Source: Streptomyces sp. HUAS YS2 (GTDB taxonomy: Bacteria; Actinomycetota; Actinomycetes; Streptomycetales; Streptomycetaceae). Taken from it: a stretch of 64,000 nt of DNA. The position numbers were made by a program, and so were the translations under genes. A model generated the notes under the pieces. The model did not search any database, was not told where the DNA came from, and saw only the letters and a program-made list of their open reading frames with translations. The stretch's first letter is position 1. The number at the start of each line of letters is the position of its first letter. Positions 1 to 8,812 of the stretch are shown piece after piece. Location of the stretch: NCBI RefSeq assembly GCF_033343995.1, contig NZ_CP137573.1, forward strand, positions 558,001-622,000, given 5' to 3'.

Positions 1-414
1 GACGACGACCTTGCCGTCCTTGTCCCTGACGGTGATCTTGGCGAACCCCGGCAGCCCGGAGAAGTCCTTCACGGTACCCAGGGGCAACGGCTTCGCCTTG
101 CTCCTGCCGCCCTCGAACACGGTCTGGGTGACGGTCACCGGATCCTTGAAGGACTTCCGGGTCACCTTCAGCTCCAGCGGCCTCCCCTCGGCCGTGAGGT
201 ACGTGCCCAGGTCCAGCCAGACGCCCGGATCCTCCTTCCACGAGGTGAGCGTGACCGATCCGGTCGCCGCGACGAGGCTCAGCCGCGGCCCCGTCGCGGC
301 CGTCGCCTGCTCCGGCGCGGCGGTCATGAATCCGACCGTCACCGCCATCGCGGCGACAGCCGTGGTCCCCGCGAGCAGCGGCCGCGGAAGCCGGTTGGTG
401 CGCGTCGTACTCAT
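1..414 (-). CDS. Secreted lysyl-oxidase-like protein, partial (N-terminal 138 residues)
   Basis: Only the N-terminal part is in the window; the frame is open to base 1. The ATG at 414 is preceded by GGAGGACG. The first ~40 residues form a Sec-type signal: a basic start (RTNRLPRPLL), a hydrophobic stretch, then an Ala-rich cleavage region (EQATAATG). The mature start (PRLSLVAATGSVTLTSWKED, then VWLDLGTYLTAEG, VTRKSFKDPVTVTQ and VKDFSGLPGFAKITV) is what I remember from the N-terminal segment of Streptomyces proteins annotated as lysyl oxidase family. The catalytic C-terminus is not present, so the enzymatic call rests on memory of the family N-terminus. It is transcribed away from the rest of the window. 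Confidence 0.55.
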   Translation of the reverse strand, partial: MSTTRTNRLPRPLLAGTTAVAAMAVTVGFMTAAPEQATAATGPRLSLVAATGSVTLTSWKEDPGVWLDLGTYLTAEGRPLELKVTRKSFKDPVTVTQTVFEGGRSKAKPLPLGTVKDFSGLPGFAKITVRDKDGKVVV

Positions 415-768
415 CGTTCTCTCGTCCTCCGGATGCTGTGGAGAAAGCCAAATCGGTCGCGGCCCGGCGGGAGGTCACCGCCCCGGGGCTGACGCGGTAT
501 GCGGTGCTCGGTGCACCTGCGCTATGAGAGGAAGGCATCGAGCGTCCGGTTGTCCGGAACGCGGAAACGTCAGGATGTTGGCCGGAAGTCGTTCCCGCGA
601 CGAAAGTCGGGTACGACGGCCAACGCGTCATCTCACCAGGGGAAACGGGAACGATTCGGAAAGCGCCGAGCAGGTCTCGCCTGGCCCGAAAGCGCCGACC
701 CTGATCCGGCGAGGAAGAAAACCACCCTGGCGAGGCCACTCTGCCGCTGGGCGCAGGCTGCCGGGGAG
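415..768. other. Intergenic spacer, nothing clear
   Basis: This 354-bp spacer lies between the start of the secreted protein and the stop of the PLP enzyme, both on the minus strand. The only clear element is the ribosome-binding site next to 414. It should hold the terminator of the metal operon and the promoter of the secreted gene, but I see no strong inverted repeat and no convincing small ORF. Confidence 0.4.
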
Positions 769-1791
769 CTACGAGGCCGGGGACGGGGCGGCCGCCGGGG
801 CGCGGTTCCAGTGCATTCGGGACCACGGCAGGGCCAGCTCGCTCTGACCGGAGACCTCTCGCGGGGCGAGGTCCGCGATCCGCGCGGCCTCGTGGTGGCG
901 GGCGTAGACGGTGTCGACGTAGCGGTGTCCCGTGTCGGCGGCGAGGAAGAGGACCGTCCGCTCTGGGGAGTGTTCCCGTTCATGGCGGGCCGCGAGGTAG
1001 CCGGCGCCGGTCGACAGCCCGGCGAAGACGGCGTGCCGCCGCAGCAGGTCGATGCTGCCGGCCAGCGCCGCATGGAAGGAGATCCAGTGGAGGGTGTCGT
1101 ACAGCTCGTGCGCGACGTTCCCGAAGGGGATGGAGCTGCCGATTCCGGCGATGATGATCTCGGGGTCGGAGACGTGTTCGGCGCCGAACGTGACGCTGCC
1201 GTAAGGCTGGACGCCCACGAGTTCGACGTCGGCCGGGCCGTTTGCCGCCCCGCGCAGGTAGCGGGCGAGTGCGCCCGTGGAAGCCCCCGATCCGACCCCG
1301 CCGACGACGGTGAGCCGCTCCCCGCCCGTGGCCTCCCGGATCCGGTCGGCGATCTCGCGGTAGCCGAAGTAGTGGATGTTGTCGTGGTACTGCCGCATCC
1401 AGTGGTACTCGGGGTGTGCGGCGAGGATCTCGTGGATCCGTTCCACGCGCCGCTTCTGATCGAGCTTGAGGTCGCTGCACGGTTCCATCTGCTCCAGCGT
1501 CGCCCCGAGTACGGCGAGCTGGATGCGCAACGTATGGTCCACCGTCGTCGAGCCGACGATGTGGCAGCGCATACCGTGGCGGTGACAGGCCAGGGCGAGG
1601 GCGTACGCGTAGATACCGCTGGAGCTGTCCAGCAGGGTGTCTCCGCGGCGCACCGCACCGGTGTCGAGAAGGTGGCGTACCGCCGCGAGTGCGGAGACCA
1701 CCTTCATCGTCTCAAAGCGCAGGCAGACGAGCCGGTCGTCGAGGCGTATCAGGTCCGGTCGGCCGATCGCCTCCGCGATGTGCTGGTCCAT
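769..1791 (-). CDS. PLP-dependent cysteine-synthase-fold enzyme (SbnA/CysK-like)
   Basis: 340 residues, fold type II PLP enzyme of the CysK/SbnA kind. Visible signs are the N-terminal segment ending in FETMKVVSA, where the Lys aligns with the Schiff-base Lys of GGSxKDR, the SSSG turn, and the phosphate-holding loop GVGSGASTG. The usual Asn after the SSSG turn is replaced (SSSGIYAYAL), so this is a divergent member. Known relatives include SbnA of staphyloferrin B synthesis, which condenses O-phospho-L-serine with glutamate. It is the last gene of a metal-uptake operon and its start lies 80 bp inside the preceding kinase gene. I infer that it performs a beta-replacement on the kinase product during metallophore synthesis. 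A plain cysteine synthase cannot be excluded. Confidence 0.75.
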   Translation of the reverse strand: MDQHIAEAIGRPDLIRLDDRLVCLRFETMKVVSALAAVRHLLDTGAVRRGDTLLDSSSGIYAYALALACHRHGMRCHIVGSTTVDHTLRIQLAVLGATLEQMEPCSDLKLDQKRRVERIHEILAAHPEYHWMRQYHDNIHYFGYREIADRIREATGGERLTVVGGVGSGASTGALARYLRGAANGPADVELVGVQPYGSVTFGAEHVSDPEIIIAGIGSSIPFGNVAHELYDTLHWISFHAALAGSIDLLRRHAVFAGLSTGAGYLAARHEREHSPERTVLFLAADTGHRYVDTVYARHHEAARIADLAPREVSGQSELALPWSRMHWNRAPAAAPSPAS

Positions 1792-2755
1792 CCAGGGTCT
1801 CCTTGGTGGTGGTGAAGGTCGTGAAGGTCCGGGTGGCGGGGATGCCGTGGGCGTCCAGGGCGTGCAGGCAACTGCGCACGCGATGCCGCAGGCCGGTCAC
1901 GGCCGGGTCGAACAGCACGCCCGCCACCGAGCCGCTGTGCGCGATCTGGACGCCGGCCGCTCCGACCCGCCGGGCGATTCCGCTCAACGCGTCGAACTCC
2001 GGGTGGCCGAGCACCTGCCGGCCGCGTCGGGCGCTGGCGGTGGCGACCTTGCCGAGCAACTGCACGTCCCCCTTGGCCACCGCCCGGCGCAGCAGCGTGC
2101 GCAGCCGCTCGAAGGCCCGTACGTCGCAGTCGTCCACGTCACGCACCGGCAGCGAGAGGGTGTCCACGGGCGCGCCCCCGCCGAGGGCGCAGCCGACCAC
2201 GACCAGCGGCGGGAGGGCCGGGCCGAGCACTTCCAGGACCCGGCCCTCCCGCTGGGCGAAGAGCACCGGGCGGCCGTCCAGCATCAGCGGATCGCACGCC
2301 AGCTCCGCCCGTACGGCGAGCCGGGCGATCGTCTCGCCGGGCAACCGCAGCCCGTACGAGTCGGCGACCGCACGTACGGCGGCGATGACGTCGCTGGTGG
2401 AGCTGCCCATGCCCAGGCCGACGGGGACGTCGCCCGTGAGCCGCAACTCCCCACCACAGGATGGCTGTCCGGTCCGCTCGGCGCACTCGGCCGCCGCAAG
2501 GGCCGCGGCCTGTACGGCTTTCGTACGGTCGGCGGGTACGACGGTGAGCGCCTCGGGCGGCGTGCCGGGCCGGCGGGTGAACCCGGCGGTGCTGCCGGGT
2601 CCGGCCATGGGGAGGGTGACCAGGCCGGCGCACCGGCGGCCGTCGGCGTCGAGGAAGACGCCCTGGAGGATCTCGCCGTGATGGCACGGGGCGTGCCCGG
2701 TGCCGGTGGGGAGGTCACCGGCACCGGGTGCCGCCGGGCGGGCGGCGGGGATCAT
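1712..2755 (-). CDS. GHMP-family kinase, PduX/threonine-kinase-like
   Basis: 347 residues from the ATG at 2755, which overlaps the previous stop in a TGATG arrangement; a GTG one codon upstream is an alternative. The N-terminal segment APCHHGEILQGVF resembles the CPASCGELIQG start of PduX-type L-threonine kinases. The GHMP ATP-binding loop PVGLGMGSSTSD lies at residues 111-122. Family knowledge: GHMP kinases phosphorylate small alcohols, and PduX makes O-phospho-L-threonine. Being co-transcribed with an SbnA-like enzyme that would use an O-phospho amino acid, it plausibly supplies O-phosphoserine or O-phosphothreonine, the role a different kinase (SbnI) plays for SbnA. The C-terminal ~30 residues are Pro/Arg-rich and overlap the next gene, so they may be dispensable. 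Confidence 0.7.
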   Translation of the reverse strand: MIPAARPAAPGAGDLPTGTGHAPCHHGEILQGVFLDADGRRCAGLVTLPMAGPGSTAGFTRRPGTPPEALTVVPADRTKAVQAAALAAAECAERTGQPSCGGELRLTGDVPVGLGMGSSTSDVIAAVRAVADSYGLRLPGETIARLAVRAELACDPLMLDGRPVLFAQREGRVLEVLGPALPPLVVVGCALGGGAPVDTLSLPVRDVDDCDVRAFERLRTLLRRAVAKGDVQLLGKVATASARRGRQVLGHPEFDALSGIARRVGAAGVQIAHSGSVAGVLFDPAVTGLRHRVRSCLHALDAHGIPATRTFTTFTTTKETLDGPAHRGGDRPTGPDTPRRPARLPAL

Positions 2756-3603
2756 CACGCGCCGCCCACCGTCCGGTAGCGGTACAGGACGGTCTCCGCG
2801 GCGCTGAACTGGGAGAAGGGGAACGGTTCGGCGGACAGGGCGGTCACGCCGGAGCCGAGGAAGGCGCGGGCCACGGCGCTGCCGGTCTGCGCGTAGACGA
2901 TCAGCGGGATGCCCCGGGAGCGGCAGCGCTCCAGGATGGTGTCGAACGAGCCGTTGCTCAGGGTCATTCCGGTGGCGACGACGGCCTCGGCCCGGTCCAG
3001 CACCTCGTGCATGTCGTCGGTTACCGGGTCGCCCCACTGGGTGGCCTTGAGGTTGAAGTCGCAGGGCAGCGGTTCGCCGCCGTGCTCGCGGATCGCCGCG
3101 ACCAGCGGGTTGACGACGCCGATGAGGCCGACCCTTGCGCCCTGCTCGATGTCCAGGAGGCCGGCGATGGCGGCGTCGCGGGCCTTCGCGCGGACTTCGG
3201 GCGTGCCGGTGGGGAGGGTGACGGGCTCGGCGTCGCCCGCCTCGGCCGCCGCGCGGTGCGGGCGGGTCTCGGAGAGGTACGCGTCGAGGGCGGCGATCCG
3301 GAGCGGCCGCGGGGCCTCGCGCAGCAGGACGTCCAGCGGGGTGCCGGACGAGTCGCGGCAGATCGAGGGGGCGATCTCGCCGGCCTCGAAGGCGCAGCCG
3401 CCGAAGGAGCCGCCGAGGCGGACCAGGACGTACTGGTTGAGGTAGGTGGTGTCGCCGCCGGCCAGGCGGGTGCCGTGGTGGATCCAGAACACGCTGGTCG
3501 CGACGAGTTCGGAGGGCGGCGGGCCGTGTTCACCGGCCAGAACACCCTCGATGAGCCGGTCGACGGACGGCACGAGCGTTGCGGCGGGGGTCGGCTGGGT
3601 CAT
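2755..3603 (-). CDS. DUF364/DUF4213-type protein (putative heavy-metal chelation family)
   Basis: 282 residues from the ATG at 3603 (AAGGA upstream). The N-terminal half (LVATSVFWIHHGTRLAGGDT, YLNQYVLVRLGGSFGGCAFE) looks like the DUF4213 region. The C-terminal half has a Rossmann-like pattern (GARVGLIGVVNPLVAAI, then EAVVATGMTLSNGSFDTILE) typical of DUF364. Structural-genomics annotation of the family suggests metal chelation, but no reaction is established. The gene sits between an ABC importer and two amino-acid-modifying enzymes. It is therefore either an enzyme of metallophore assembly or a cytosolic metal/ligand-handling protein. The residues SICRDSSG and CDFN could hold metal or substrate, but I cannot tell which. 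Confidence 0.7.
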   Translation of the reverse strand: MTQPTPAATLVPSVDRLIEGVLAGEHGPPPSELVATSVFWIHHGTRLAGGDTTYLNQYVLVRLGGSFGGCAFEAGEIAPSICRDSSGTPLDVLLREAPRPLRIAALDAYLSETRPHRAAAEAGDAEPVTLPTGTPEVRAKARDAAIAGLLDIEQGARVGLIGVVNPLVAAIREHGGEPLPCDFNLKATQWGDPVTDDMHEVLDRAEAVVATGMTLSNGSFDTILERCRSRGIPLIVYAQTGSAVARAFLGSGVTALSAEPFPFSQFSAAETVLYRYRTVGGA

Positions 3604-3614
3604 GGGATTCCTTT

Positions 3615-4420
<806 letters not shown>

Positions 4421-4424
<4 letters not shown>

Positions 4425-5572
4425 AGTTCACCTCTCCTGCGCAGGACGATGAGGAAGAGCGGCACACCGAGCAGAGCGGTGATCACACCGACCGGGACCT
4501 CGCGGGGCGCGAAGGCGATCCGCGCGAGGGCGTCCGTCCACACCAGGAAGACCGCGCCCGCGAGCGCCGCGTACGGCAGCAGCACCCGATGCAACGGCCC
4601 GACGAGGAACCGCACCCCGTGAGGGACGATCAGCCCGACGAAACCGATGGCACCGACGGTGGCCACCGCCACCGCGGTCAGCGCGGCCGTGACCACGAGC
4701 AGCACCGTCCGCGTGCGTCGGACGCCGATCCCGAGGGACGCGGCGGTGTCGGTGCCGAACACGAGTCCGTCGAGGGCGTTCGAGCACAGCCACGCGGCCA
4801 CCACGCCCAGCGGGGTGACGATCGCGCAGACCGCGACGGTGTTCCAGCGGGCGGGCGCCATCGAGCCGAGCAGCCAGTGGGTGACTGCCCGCGTGGTGTC
4901 CGCGTCCGCCGAGGCCATCAGGACGAGCGAGGTCAGTGCGGTGAAGAGCTGGCCGACGACCACGCCGGTGAGGACGATACGGACCGAGTCGAGCCCGCTG
5001 CGCTTCAGCAGCAGCAGGAGCAGCCCGAAGGAGAGCAGCGCGCCGGCCAGCGCGCCGCCGGTGACCCCGAGCGTGCTCGCGCCCACGCCGAGGACGACGA
5101 CGGTGACGGCTCCGGCCGAGGCGCCCGAGGAGATGCCGAGCAGGTACGGGTCGGCGAGCGCGTTGCGGGTGACCGCCTGGAGCACCGCGCCGCACACGGC
5201 GAGCGAGGCGCCGACGAGCGCGGCCATCAGGACCCGTGGCAGCCGCAGGTCCCAGATGAGGGAGTCCACAAGCGGGGGCAACGGCTCCACGTCCAGACCG
5301 AGATGGGCACCGAAGACGCGAGTGAGGCCGGTCCAGCCCACGTCGGCGGTGCCGATGCGTACGGCCGCCGCCACCGAACCCGCCAGGACGCCCGCGGCGA
5401 GGAGGAAGAGGACCATCTGGGCCCCCGCGGACCGGCCCGGGTTCCCGGCGGATCCGGCCGATCCGGCCGACCGGGGCCGGGTGGTGACGGCATTCCCCGT
5501 CACCGCCCGTCCGCGGGCCGCCGGGAGCAGGAGATCCGTCGACTCTCTCCCGGTGACCGGGTCAGCGGACAT
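4421..5572 (-). CDS. FecCD-family ABC transporter permease
   Basis: 383 residues with a ~50-residue hydrophilic N-terminal extension (RSAGSAGSAGNPGRSAG), then about ten membrane segments. FecCD hallmarks are LRLPRVLMAALVGASLAVCG, LADPYLLGISSGASAGAV and VGAIGFVGLIVPHGVRFLVG. It would form the inner-membrane channel for a metal-chelate importer with the ATPase and lipoprotein genes on either side. The start overlaps the lipoprotein stop by 11 bp and the stop overlaps the ATPase start by 4 bp. The long Gly/Ser/Ala extension may mean that the true start is an internal codon. Confidence 0.88.
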
Positions 5573-6584
5573 ACCCGAGGTCCTTCATGCCCTTCGCCAG
5601 CAGCCCGAGGGCGTGTACCGAGCGCACCGACGGGTCCAGCTCGATGCCCGGCACCTCAAGGATCTTCTTGTCGCGGACTGCGGCCAATTCGGAGATCACC
5701 GGGTGCGCCGTCATCGTGGCACGCTTCTCGGCGGCGCTGTCGCCGGGTCTGCCGCGCTCGGACAGATCTCCGATCACGATGAAGTCCGGGTCGCGCTCGG
5801 CGACTTCCTCCCAGGAGACCTCCGGCCAGTCCTCGTCGACGTCGTCGAAGGCGTTCTTCGCGCCGACGATCCGGCTCATCTCACTGGGCAGACCGGTCTT
5901 GCCCGCCACGTACGGCATCCCGTTGAAGACCGAGTAGAGGTAGACCACGGTCGGCCGGTCCGCGCCCCGGGGAATCTTCGCGGCGCTCTCCCCGGCCTCG
6001 GCCACCGCGGCGCGCTGTGCGGCGGCGAGCTTGCCGGCCCGCTCCTCGACGCCGAAGACCTTGCCCAGGTTCTCGTAGTCGGAGAAGAGGAGCTCGAAGG
6101 GCGTCTTCCCGGCCGGGTTCTGCTGCGGGCAGTCCACGGCGCTGACGAAGGTGGGGAGCTTGAGGGCGGCCAGCTCCTCGCGGGTGCCGGCGCGATCCTC
6201 GGTGTAGAGGTCCGCTGAACCGGCGACGACGAAGTCGGGGGTGGCTGCGCGCAGTTGCTCGCCTGTGGCGATCTTCGGGGCGATGACCGGGACCTTGGCG
6301 TACGCGGCCGCATAGTGCGCGGGGATCTTCGTCTTGAGGTTGGCGGTCCCCGCCATCCGGTCCTGGAGCCCGAGTTCGAGCAGGGTCTCGGTCGAGGTCT
6401 GGTCCAGGGCGACGGTCCGCTTCGGCGGCTGGGCGAAGGCCGCCTGGCGGCCGCAGCTGGTGACGGATGCCGCCTGGGCGGCGGGCTTGGCACCCGCCTT
6501 CGAGCCGCCGTCGGCTGCCGTGGAGCAGCCCGCGGTGGCGAGGGCGATGGTCAGGGCGACGCCGAGACGGGCGGGGTGGCGCAT
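5562..6584 (-). CDS. Metal-chelate ABC transporter substrate-binding lipoprotein
   Basis: 340 residues from the ATG at 6584. A lipoprotein signal (RLGVALTIALATAGC) puts the lipid-modified Cys near residue 20. The body is a Peripla_BP_2 (FepB/BtuF) protein: KRTVALDQTSTETLLELGL, ATPDFVVAGSADLY, VVYLYSVFNGMPYV, PEVSWEEVAERDPDFIVIGD. Such proteins capture a metal chelate outside the cell and hand it to a FecCD permease. It is first in the minus-strand operon, and a Zur-like operator lies about 80 bp upstream. The frame is open further upstream, but the lipobox makes 6584 the sensible start. Confidence 0.85.
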   Translation of the reverse strand: MRHPARLGVALTIALATAGCSTAADGGSKAGAKPAAQAASVTSCGRQAAFAQPPKRTVALDQTSTETLLELGLQDRMAGTANLKTKIPAHYAAAYAKVPVIAPKIATGEQLRAATPDFVVAGSADLYTEDRAGTREELAALKLPTFVSAVDCPQQNPAGKTPFELLFSDYENLGKVFGVEERAGKLAAAQRAAVAEAGESAAKIPRGADRPTVVYLYSVFNGMPYVAGKTGLPSEMSRIVGAKNAFDDVDEDWPEVSWEEVAERDPDFIVIGDLSERGRPGDSAAEKRATMTAHPVISELAAVRDKKILEVPGIELDPSVRSVHALGLLAKGMKDLGYVR

Positions 6585-6660
6585 AGGTGTCTCCGGTCTG
6601 GGAGGGAGGGCGTGGGTGTTGTCGTGCACCGGGCAGGAATGCCGCGTTCGAAGGGTACTG

Positions 6661-6681
6661 TAATGGAATTCATTTTCATTA
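6661..6681. promoter_or_regulatory. Putative Zur (zinc-uptake regulator) operator
   Basis: This AT-rich element stands out in a high-GC region. Its core TGGAATTCATTTTCA (6664-6678) reads TGAAAATGAATTCCA on the minus strand. That agrees at 13 of 15 positions with the TGAAAATGATTTTCA core I recall for actinobacterial Zur boxes. The symmetry extends to a 10-1-10 palindrome with 8 of 10 arm positions paired. It lies between the divergent lipoprotein and MFS genes, where one repressor could control both. A Fur-type iron repressor is less likely but not excluded, and no regulator gene is in the window. Confidence 0.65.
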
Positions 6682-6738
6682 ACGACCCCGGGGGGCGGTT
6701 CGCCGACCCCTCCCCCACCTCCAAGGAGCAACCACACC

Positions 6739-8004
6739 GTGGCGATCACACCCGCGCCCGCAGCAGCCAAGTCCCCGACCCCGAGCCCGCGTTCGGTCCT
6801 GCGCGACACCGCGTTCCTGCGTCTCTGGGCGGGCACCACCGCCTCCGGCCTCGCAACCTGGGCCCTGCCCTTCGTCCTCGGCCTCGCCGTACTGCACCGC
6901 GACCTCGGCGGGGCCGCCCTCGGCCTGGTCCTCGCCGCCCGCACCGCCGGCTTCCTGCTCGCCGTCGCCGTCGGTGGTGTGCAGGCCGACCGTCACTCCC
7001 CCCGCTCGGTCGTCCTCTGTTCGGCCCTCGCGGCGGCGGTCGCCGCGCCCCTGCTCGCCGCCGGACTCGGCCGCTCGCTCGTGCTGATGACGGCCGCCGC
7101 CGCGCTCGCGGGAGCCGGACAGGGCGCCTGCCGCCCGGCGTTCCAGGCACTCACCGCCGAGACCGTCGACGCCGAGCGCCGCCGGCAGGCCAACGCCGCC
7201 ATGACCATGGCGGTACGGAGCTCCACGCTCGCCGGACCCGCCCTGACCGCGCTGCTCGCGGCGTTCCTCGACGTCGGGACGCTGCTCCTCGGCATCGGCC
7301 TCCTGTGGCTGGTCGCCGCGCTCGTCCCGGGCAAGGGCGCCCGCACTGCGGCGGACCCTGCCGCCGAGCCCGCCCCGCGCGCCGGCTTCCGCGCCGAGTT
7401 CCTGGAGGGCATACGCGAGGCGCGCCGACACCCCTGGTTCCTCGCCGGACTTGCCGGCCTCGTCGCGGTCGTCGCGCTCGGCTACTCCGCGACCAGCGTC
7501 GCGCTGCCGATGATCAGCCGGGACCGCTACGACACCGAGTGGGTCCTCGCCGCGGCCATGACGGCGTACACCCTGGGCGCGCTCGCCGGAGCCCTGGTCA
7601 TCGCCGTCTGGCGGCCGCGCTCGCAGGGCTGGGCCGCCTTCGCCGGCCTGGCCGCGTACGGCCTCGCACCGCTGAGCCTGATGCTCCCCGTCCACCCGGT
7701 CGCGGTCGTCGCCGCGTACGCCGTCGCCGGGATCGGGATCGAACTCTTCAATGTGCCCTGGTTCACGGCCACCCAGCGCGAGGTCGCCCCGGACAAGCTG
7801 GCCCGCGTCTCCTCGCTGGACTTCCTGGTCTCCTACGGCCTGGCACCGGTCGGACTGGCCCTGATCGCCCCGGCCATCGAGGCCTTCGGGGTCACGGCCG
7901 TACTCGCCGTCTGCGCCGCCGCCTGCTTCCTCGTGCCGGCCGCCGCGGCCCTGGTCCCCACAGCCCGCCACTTCGCCCGGACGGCCCCGACATCGACCGA
8001 CTGA
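6739..8004 (+). CDS. MFS transporter, probable metallophore exporter
   Basis: 421 residues from a GTG at 6739 with AAGGAG ten bases upstream. About twelve hydrophobic segments are visible, with the MFS loop GGVQADRHSPRSV between segments 2 and 3 (G-x-x-x-D-R pattern). It belongs to the enterobactin-exporter (EntS)/MFS_3-like drug-efflux group by general appearance. It is divergent from an ABC chelate-import operon and shares the intergenic Zur-like operator. Pairing an MFS exporter with an importer and amino-acid-condensing enzymes is the usual architecture of metallophore loci, so I infer export of the metallophore. A generic drug efflux role is the alternative. Confidence 0.8.
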   Translation: MAITPAPAAAKSPTPSPRSVLRDTAFLRLWAGTTASGLATWALPFVLGLAVLHRDLGGAALGLVLAARTAGFLLAVAVGGVQADRHSPRSVVLCSALAAAVAAPLLAAGLGRSLVLMTAAAALAGAGQGACRPAFQALTAETVDAERRRQANAAMTMAVRSSTLAGPALTALLAAFLDVGTLLLGIGLLWLVAALVPGKGARTAADPAAEPAPRAGFRAEFLEGIREARRHPWFLAGLAGLVAVVALGYSATSVALPMISRDRYDTEWVLAAAMTAYTLGALAGALVIAVWRPRSQGWAAFAGLAAYGLAPLSLMLPVHPVAVVAAYAVAGIGIELFNVPWFTATQREVAPDKLARVSSLDFLVSYGLAPVGLALIAPAIEAFGVTAVLAVCAAACFLVPAAAALVPTARHFARTAPTSTD

Positions 8005-8222
8005 CCTCGGGGCGGGGCCAGGCGCGTGCGTGCCGACGGCCCGGCTCTGCGCGGTGCGGTCGGGCCGGCGTCAGCAGTACGTTCGGGTTCGCCTGACCTT
8101 CGGAAGACGGTGAGATGCGCCACAGCGTCGCGAGGCGTGGTGGCCCCTCACGAGCCGCCTCCCGCGGCCCGTGCCCTCCCCCTGCCCGTCTCGTGGCAGG
8201 GTCAGCCCGCACCACGCTCTCT

Positions 8223-8280
8223 CGGGCACCCGGGCACGCAGCTCGGGAGGTGATTTCCGCCCTTCCGTGCCCGGTGCCCG
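8223..8280. repeat. Imperfect inverted repeat downstream of the MFS gene
   Basis: CGGGCACCCGGGCAC (8223-8237) pairs with GTGCCCGGTGCCCG (8267-8280) across a 29-base loop, with one bulged base. It lies in the 336-bp spacer 8005-8340, between the MFS gene and the next small gene. It could be a late terminator of the MFS transcript or a structured leader of the 8341 gene. I see nothing else in this spacer. Confidence 0.35.
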
Positions 8281-8340
8281 CTCTGGTAGACGTGGCGGAT
8301 CCCGTTCGATTTCCGTCGCAAGCACGTCGAAAGCACCCCC

Positions 8341-8592
8341 ATGAACCAGGCCTCCGATCCCGACCACGTCACCTTCACCATCGACCTCACCGTCGAGGAG
8401 GCCCGCCGACGGGCCGAGGTCGTGGCGGCACTCGGGCCCGACTGGGACCCGGTGGCCGTGCTGCAGGAGGAGCAGGCCGCGCACGACCTGCTCTATTCGG
8501 GCCTGGACGAGGAGCAGCTGCGGATCCACTCCATGCTGGTGGCGGCGGGTGTACTGCCGGGACAGGAGCCGGGCCGTGCGGCTTCCCATTGA
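8341..8592 (+). CDS. Small conserved-looking hypothetical protein
   Basis: 83 residues, acidic and helix-rich: DHVTFTIDLTVEEARRRAEV, ALGPDWDPVAVLQEEQ, HDLLYSGLDEEQL. The composition and the regular TVEEA/DEEQL helices look like a real protein, although the ribosome-binding site before the ATG is weak. It overlaps the start of the zinc-ribbon gene by 17 bp, so the two are probably co-transcribed towards hypE. I do not recognise a function. Its place at the edge of the hydrogenase locus is the only hint. Confidence 0.55.
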   Translation: MNQASDPDHVTFTIDLTVEEARRRAEVVAALGPDWDPVAVLQEEQAAHDLLYSGLDEEQLRIHSMLVAAGVLPGQEPGRAASH

Positions 8593-8809
8593 CCCCCACG
8601 CCGACCGGGCGCGCCGAGCCTGGGTCGCCTGCCCGGGCTGTGACGACGCCCGTGGCTGCGGGCCCTGCGCGGAGCGCCGCAACTGCTCGGAGCACTGGCG
8701 CTACCTGATAGCCAACAAGGGGCCGAAGGTCCATCTGCAGTGCCCGAACTGCACCCACACATGGACCCTCGACACCTCCCGCGACCGCCATGGCGGCACG
8801 CGGGGCTGA
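8576..8809 (+). CDS. Small zinc-ribbon-like protein
   Basis: 77 residues from the GTG at 8576, inside the tail of the preceding gene. Cys pairs VACPGC, ARGCGPCAERRNC and LQCPNCTHTW form two or more knuckles that probably bind zinc or iron. The spacing CPxC...CPNC resembles rubredoxin or zinc-ribbon knuckles, but the middle Cys-rich patch is unusual. It ends 3 bp before the stop of convergent hypE. Function unknown; it may be a metal-binding accessory of the hydrogenase locus or unrelated. A start further upstream (8549) is possible. Confidence 0.55.
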   Translation: MRLPIDPHADRARRAWVACPGCDDARGCGPCAERRNCSEHWRYLIANKGPKVHLQCPNCTHTWTLDTSRDRHGGTRG

Positions 8810-8812
8810 CAC

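Noticed and set aside
606..615. GGGTAC near 610 as a further SigB-type promoter
   Set aside because: The bases 15 upstream read CGTT, which does not fit GNNT, and no plus-strand gene follows.
6255..8096. Long alternative frame (613 residues) across the lipoprotein/MFS region
   Set aside because: It crosses the intergenic operator and overlaps two clear genes; it is Arg/Pro-rich, as usual for shadow frames at high GC.
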